Assembly: GCF_010092505.1 (NCBI RefSeq)
Contig: NZ_CP048021.1
Coordinates: 558,001 to 622,000, forward strand
Source: Virgibacillus sp. MSP4-1
GTDB lineage: Bacteria > Bacillota > Bacilli > Bacillales > Alkalibacillaceae
Reading direction: 5' to 3'
Length of the DNA stretch: 64,000 bases
A program made the translations under genes and the position numbers. The notes beneath the pieces were generated by a model, which saw only the letters and a program-made list of their open reading frames with translations, made no database searches and had not been told where the DNA came from. Of this stretch, positions 60,083 to 64,000 are shown one piece after another; the stretch's first letter is position 1, and each line of letters opens with the position of its first letter.

Positions 60083-60775
60083 ATGGAGAATATTAAAGAA
60101 ACGATTATGGAAGTGATTTATTCTGTACTGCCCATCACATTAGTGGTAACCGCCCTGCAGTTTACGATTATCTGGCTTCCCATGGAGACGTTTATCCAGT
60201 TTCTTGTTGGAGCGGTGATGGTCAGCATTGGACTTATTTTGTTTTTACTGGGTGTTAATGTTGGTTTGCAGCCTGTAGGGGAAATGATTGGTTCGGCTTT
60301 ATCCAAAACGAGAAGTCTGTGGATGATTCTCTTTTTTGCCTTCGTACTTGGTGTAGTTGTTACAGTCGCAGAGCCTGACGTACGGGTGTTAGCGACCCAG
60401 ATTGATCAGGTCTCCAATGGGGAAATCCCGCCAAGCATTCTAATTATGTCTGTAGCCTTAGGCGTAGGGATTTTTGTGGCTTTAGCGATGCTTAGAATTA
60501 TTTTCTCTATTAAAATCGTTTACTTGCTGACGGTTGGTTATGGACTTGTGTTTTTGCTGGCCGCTTATACACCCCCGATTTTCGTACCCATCTCTTTTGA
60601 CTCAGGGGGAGTTACCACAGGTCCGCTGACGGTTCCCTTCATCCTTTCCTTAGGGCTAGGGGTCGCCTCGGTCCTGCGAGGAAAATCAGCCTCCAGAGAT
60701 GGATTCGGACTGGTTGGTCTTGCTTCCATAGGTCCTATTCTGTCTGTCTTGATATTGGGGGTTATCTACGGATGA
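60083..60775 (+). CDS. DUF1538-family membrane protein (first)
   Basis: 230 residues, about seven hydrophobic segments. Family motifs: LLGVNVGLQPVGEMIGSALS, VTVAEPDVRVLATQ, VALAMLRIIFSIK and FDSGGVTTGPLTVPFILSLG. DUF1538 proteins are unassigned, transporter-like membrane proteins. AAGGAAGG lies upstream of the ATG. It overlaps the second DUF1538 gene by four bases (ATGA), and a PII-type protein gene follows, so the three likely act together. Confidence 0.9.
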   Translation: MENIKETIMEVIYSVLPITLVVTALQFTIIWLPMETFIQFLVGAVMVSIGLILFLLGVNVGLQPVGEMIGSALSKTRSLWMILFFAFVLGVVVTVAEPDVRVLATQIDQVSNGEIPPSILIMSVALGVGIFVALAMLRIIFSIKIVYLLTVGYGLVFLLAAYTPPIFVPISFDSGGVTTGPLTVPFILSLGLGVASVLRGKSASRDGFGLVGLASIGPILSVLILGVIYG

Positions 60776-61551
60776 ACATACACATCTTTCACGGGTTTGG
60801 TGATGTGCTTCGTGATGTCACTATGGCCCTTTCACCACTACTTATCTTGTTTTTATTCTTTCATTTTTTCTTCTTGAAGTTACCTTTACGCAGACTTATA
60901 GATATCGGAATAGGCTTTTTGCTTTCCTATTTTGGCCTGGCCTTCTTTTTACAGGGAGTTCACATCGGTTTTCTGCCGATTGGTGAAATTATGGGTGAAA
61001 AATTAGGCACCTTCCCACACGAATGGGTGCTCGTGATCGTAGGATTTATTCTAGGGTTTTTCGCGGTATATGCTGAGCCTGCTGTTGCAGTCCTGAATCG
61101 GCAGGTGGAGAAGGTTTCTGCCGGATATATTCCACAGAAGCTGTTATTGTATACACTATCGATTGGTGTTGGGTTAGCTGTCGCTTTATCCATGCTTCGG
61201 ATTATTTATGGAATTTCCCTATGGTATTTTATTCTTCCAGGTTATATAATAGCGTTAATCATGATAAACTACTCTTCAAAAGCCTTTACATTAATTGCTT
61301 TTGATTCGGGCGGTGTCGCTACCGGTCCGATGACAGCTACCTTTATTTTAGCAATGTTTGTAGGTATTGCCTCTGTTACAGAAGGGCGGGATCCCCTTCT
61401 TGATGGTTTCGGAATGGTCGCATTAGTGGCACTCGCTCCGATTCTATCTGTATTAACATTGGGGATTTTATTTGGTAGAAAGGAGAAGAGGCAGGATGGC
61501 GATCTTGAATCAGGGTCAAAAGGTAATCGTCACCATCGTGAAGAAGGATAG
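60772..61551 (+). CDS. DUF1538-family membrane protein (second)
   Basis: 259 residues. The motifs repeat those of the first protein: LQGVHIGFLPIGEIMGEKLG, VYAEPAVAVLNRQVEKV, VALSMLRIIYGIS and AFDSGGVATGPMTATFIL. The extra hydrophilic C-terminus (about 20 residues) is encoded in the overlap with the PII-type gene. Together the two DUF1538 proteins probably form a heteromeric membrane complex. Confidence 0.9.
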   Translation: MNIHIFHGFGDVLRDVTMALSPLLILFLFFHFFFLKLPLRRLIDIGIGFLLSYFGLAFFLQGVHIGFLPIGEIMGEKLGTFPHEWVLVIVGFILGFFAVYAEPAVAVLNRQVEKVSAGYIPQKLLLYTLSIGVGLAVALSMLRIIYGISLWYFILPGYIIALIMINYSSKAFTLIAFDSGGVATGPMTATFILAMFVGIASVTEGRDPLLDGFGMVALVALAPILSVLTLGILFGRKEKRQDGDLESGSKGNRHHREEG

Positions 61552-62236
61552 AGCCAAAAGAATCGTTCAAGCAGCGAAAAATGCCGGAGCCCAAGGAGGA
61601 ACAACGCTTCTGGGAAATGGCATTAAAATGAATGAGAAAAGACGGGTTTTAGGGATACCTGTGGAGCGGGAAAGAGCGATCATTTTAACCCTCGTTCCAG
61701 ATGAGATATATGAAAACGTTTTAACGGCAATCACAGAATCGGTGAACTTAAATCAGCCAAAACAGGGAATTGGCTTTGTCATTGATACGAAAAATGTTGC
61801 AGGTGTTTGCCATATGCTTGGCTTTGAGGCAGAGAAGGGAGCCTCAGAGGAAGAGGGGGTAAGGGATATGTCCGAAAATCAAAAGGTGCTCTATGATTTA
61901 ATCGTCACCATTGTAAATAAAGGAGACTCCGATGAGGTTGTCGAAGCATCCAAATCTGCCGGAGCGGAAGGCGGGACCATCATTAACGGCCGGGGCACAG
62001 GCATTCATGAGAAGGCAAAGCTCTTTAATATTTTAATTGAACCGGAGAAAGAGGTTGTTTTAACCTTAATCAGCAGGGATAAAACCCAGGATGTACTGGA
62101 GGCCATTGAAGTAGAAGGAAAGCTGAATCAACCGGGCAAAGGAATCGCCTTTGTGATGGAAGTGGAGCGTACGGTGGGAATTAACCACATTTTAAATCGC
62201 ATGGTTAATGAAGAATTCCGTGAAGTGAAAAGATAA
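61496..62236 (+). CDS. tandem PII-like (GlnB-fold) protein
   Basis: 246 residues with two PII-type domains: about 1-110 (KVIVTIVKKDRAKRIVQAAK, GAQGGTTLLGNG) and about 128-246 (DLIVTIVNKGDSDEVVEASK, GAEGGTIINGRGTGIHEKAK). Each has the GG-T-loop and the following effector-binding turn. The start lies 56 bases inside the second DUF1538 gene, with AAAGGAG upstream. PII proteins commonly gate transporters in response to nucleotides or 2-oxoglutarate, so it likely controls the DUF1538 pair. A terminator follows. Confidence 0.9.
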   Translation: MAILNQGQKVIVTIVKKDRAKRIVQAAKNAGAQGGTTLLGNGIKMNEKRRVLGIPVERERAIILTLVPDEIYENVLTAITESVNLNQPKQGIGFVIDTKNVAGVCHMLGFEAEKGASEEEGVRDMSENQKVLYDLIVTIVNKGDSDEVVEASKSAGAEGGTIINGRGTGIHEKAKLFNILIEPEKEVVLTLISRDKTQDVLEAIEVEGKLNQPGKGIAFVMEVERTVGINHILNRMVNEEFREVKR

Positions 62237-62251
62237 TCAAATTTTGAGAAG

Positions 62252-62284
62252 ACTGAGTCCTGAAAACAGGGCTCAGTTTTTTTC
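62252..62284 (+). terminator. terminator after the PII-like gene
   Basis: ACTGAGTCCTG and CAGGGCTCAGT with an AAAA loop, then TTTTTTT. Confidence 0.93.
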
Positions 62285-62313
62285 AGTCTTCATGTAATCG
62301 GGAAACTTTTCTG

Positions 62314-62342
62314 TTGACAATCCGGATGACAGTCGGTAATAT
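62314..62342 (+). promoter_or_regulatory. sigma-A promoter of the MFS transporter gene
   Basis: TTGACA (62314-62319), 17-base spacer, TAATAT (62337-62342). Confidence 0.88.
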
Positions 62343-62350
62343 ACATATCG

Positions 62351-62364
62351 TGACTCTTCAGTCA
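62351..62364. promoter_or_regulatory. candidate operator overlapping the MFS transcript start
   Basis: TGACTCTTCAGTCA, a 5-base palindrome around CTTC; TGACTGGAC (62372) and GATGACAGTC (62327) nearby repeat its half-site. The placement over the start site suits a repressor of a drug-efflux gene. Confidence 0.5.
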
Positions 62365-62472
62365 TCCTTTTTGACTGGACGGTTTGTTCGAGGCTTTACA
62401 AGACTTTGGATGGAATTTTACAGAGCCTTTTTAATGGAATAAAGGGATCTATATGCTAAGGAGGGAAAGAAA

Positions 62473-63960
62473 ATGACGGAGCAGCAGCAGGAGATAAAAA
62501 AAGGCCCGATGATTACCGTTATGCTTATTGGTGCCTTCTTTGCTTTACTTAATGAAACTTTGCTTGCAACCGCACTGCCTAAGATCATGAATGATTTTGG
62601 GATTACGGAAAATAAAGTGCAGTGGTTAACGACAGCTTTTTTATTGACCAATGGGGTGATGATTCCCATTTCAGCGTTTTTAATTGAGCGCTTCAGTACG
62701 AGAAAAATCTTTTTAACGGCAATCAGTATCTTTACATTAGGGACGTTTGTTGCTTCGATTTCCCATACGTTTCCCCTGTTGCTGACGGCACGTGTCATCC
62801 AGGCTATGGGGTCCGGTGTGATGCTTCCTCTAATGATGACGGTTGTACTTACCATCTTTCCTGTGGATAAAAGAGGGGCAGCAATGGGAACAGCAGGTCT
62901 TGTTATTGCCTTTGCGCCTGCTATTGGACCGACTTTATCAGGCTGGCTGCTGGCTTATTTTTCATGGCGCTCGTTATTTTACGTCGTCTTGCCAATTGCA
63001 GTATCAGCCCTGGTCATGGCTTACTTCTTTGTACAGAATGTAACGAAATTGACCTATCCTAAAATCGATGTTTTATCGATTCTATTATCCTCATTCGGAT
63101 TTGGAGGTCTGCTATTTGGCTTCAGCAGTGCCGGTGAGGATGGATGGACAGATCCGACCGTACTGATAAGTATTTTTGGCGGGGCGGTTATAATCGGTTT
63201 GTTTATCTGGCGTCAGTTGAAAATGAAAACACCGATGCTGGAGTTCAGGGTGTTTAAATTCAGCCGATTTACCATTGCGTTAATCATTACGATGGTGGTG
63301 ATGATGTCCATGATCGGCGCAGAAACCATGCTGCCATTATATATGCAAAACACCCGTGGATTCAGTGCGTTGGAATCAGGATTAATGCTGCTGCCGGGGG
63401 CCATTGTGATGGGGATTATGTCTCCGATTGTAGGGTCTCTCTTTGATAAAATTGGAGCAAGAAAATTAGCTGTAACCGGACTGACGATTGTGGGAGTGAC
63501 AACTTTAGTCTTTACCAATCTATCTATGGAAACGTCTTTCGTATTTCTGGCCACCATTTATGCCATTCGGATGTTTGGGTTATCCATGGCGATGATGCCA
63601 GTGATGACCAGTGGGTTGAATCAGCTGCCACAGGAGTGGAATGCTCACGGATCAGCAATGGCTAACACCATGCAGCAGGTGTCTGCTTCCATCGGTACAG
63701 CGATTCTAATGACGGTGATGACAACATCTGCGAAAAATTACGAGCCAAATATGGAAAGCCTTCAGGGATTAACGCAGGCAGAAGCGCAGCAGCAAATCGC
63801 GGAACAGGCTTCCATCAGCGGTTATAATATCGCCTTTATCGTAGCGACCGTGCTGTCCTTTGGTGGTATGCTGTTGTCATTCTTTTTGGAAAATAAGGCG
63901 GCGAAGGAAAAACAGAATCAGCAAGAAGCCTCCTCAGATTCTGTGCAGACCGTAAATTAG
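62473..63960 (+). CDS. DHA2-family (14-helix) MFS efflux transporter
   Basis: 495 residues. Motifs: ALPKIMNDFGITENKVQWL (motif D1-like), FLIERFSTRKIFL (motif A), TARVIQAMGSGVMLPLMMTV and APAIGPTLSGWL (motif C, antiporter signature). Fourteen helices and a hydrophilic tail fit the EmrB/QacA/LmrB group of proton-driven multidrug exporters. AGGAGGG is 6 bases before the ATG. A strong promoter and possible operator precede it; the regulator is not in the window. Confidence 0.93.
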   Translation: MTEQQQEIKKGPMITVMLIGAFFALLNETLLATALPKIMNDFGITENKVQWLTTAFLLTNGVMIPISAFLIERFSTRKIFLTAISIFTLGTFVASISHTFPLLLTARVIQAMGSGVMLPLMMTVVLTIFPVDKRGAAMGTAGLVIAFAPAIGPTLSGWLLAYFSWRSLFYVVLPIAVSALVMAYFFVQNVTKLTYPKIDVLSILLSSFGFGGLLFGFSSAGEDGWTDPTVLISIFGGAVIIGLFIWRQLKMKTPMLEFRVFKFSRFTIALIITMVVMMSMIGAETMLPLYMQNTRGFSALESGLMLLPGAIVMGIMSPIVGSLFDKIGARKLAVTGLTIVGVTTLVFTNLSMETSFVFLATIYAIRMFGLSMAMMPVMTSGLNQLPQEWNAHGSAMANTMQQVSASIGTAILMTVMTTSAKNYEPNMESLQGLTQAEAQQQIAEQASISGYNIAFIVATVLSFGGMLLSFFLENKAAKEKQNQQEASSDSVQTVN

Positions 63961-64000
63961 AGACTTGATTGCTCTATATCGAAATATACTCGAGGAATAT

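Noticed and set aside
1-64000. CRISPR arrays, prophage, IS transposases, tRNA or rRNA genes
   Set aside because: No regularly spaced repeats, integrase or transposase ORFs, or RNA gene signatures were seen by eye; the repeats present are hairpin and MITE-like elements only.

Overview
The window reads as chromosomal DNA of an endospore-forming Bacillaceae. Evidence: a GerA-type germinant receptor operon (8528-12215), a YjcZ-type sporulation peptide (28736-28849), a gamma-type small acid-soluble spore protein (29864-30025), an AbrB-type regulator, MntR, CstA, strong AGGAGG ribosome sites with many TTG starts, and SAM-I and purine riboswitches. I do not assign a genus. No rRNA, tRNA, transposase, prophage or CRISPR array was seen.

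Left part (1-12.2 kb): a small membrane protein and a TctA-like carboxylate permease run straight into the three lower mevalonate-pathway genes (mvaK1, mvaD, mvaK2), followed by a stand-alone sdhB. A SAM-I riboswitch then controls a flavin monooxygenase plus an ATP-grasp ligase, and a gerA tricistron follows. From 12.2 to 24 kb lie an M29 aminopeptidase, a ZIP transporter with an MntR-type operator, mntR, an FNR-like regulator with matching boxes in front of itself and of a DUF2269 gene, a flavodoxin and several single genes.

Middle part (24-44 kb): a minus-strand block of cstA (with a CcpA site), a small protein ending in Cys-Cys, an ArsA-type ATPase and an MDR oxidoreductase; spore genes; a purine permease with promoter and riboswitch; a YyaL-type protein; AbrB-like, MBL-fold and RidA proteins; a NarK transporter fused to a PAS domain; and molybdopterin genes mobB-moaE-moaD-moaC (moaB and moeA are at 57.6-59.6 kb).

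Right part (42.4-64 kb): a sigma-54 activator with CBS, PAS, AAA+ and Fis domains diverges from an eleven-gene operon (44972-56646) that opens with an inverted-repeat enhancer candidate and a textbook -24/-12 promoter. The operon encodes AtuA-type proteins, a three-part biotin-dependent acyl-CoA carboxylase, two acyl-CoA dehydrogenases, two acyl-CoA ligases and two hydratases. It looks like the degradation of a methyl-branched or acyclic terpenoid acid and lacks the HMG-CoA lyase expected for leucine breakdown. Two DUF1538 membrane proteins with a tandem PII protein, and a drug-efflux MFS transporter, close the window.

The intergenic DNA is unusually rich in dispersed, structured repeats: at least nine copies of a GGCCGTAAT-type element, four long hairpins whose stems are kept while sequences change, two MITE-like mosaics, a 370-440 bp direct repeat, and three clusters of ATGAAGG(A/C)CA hairpins. 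Several lie at gene ends or in leaders, and one appears to have truncated a gene.
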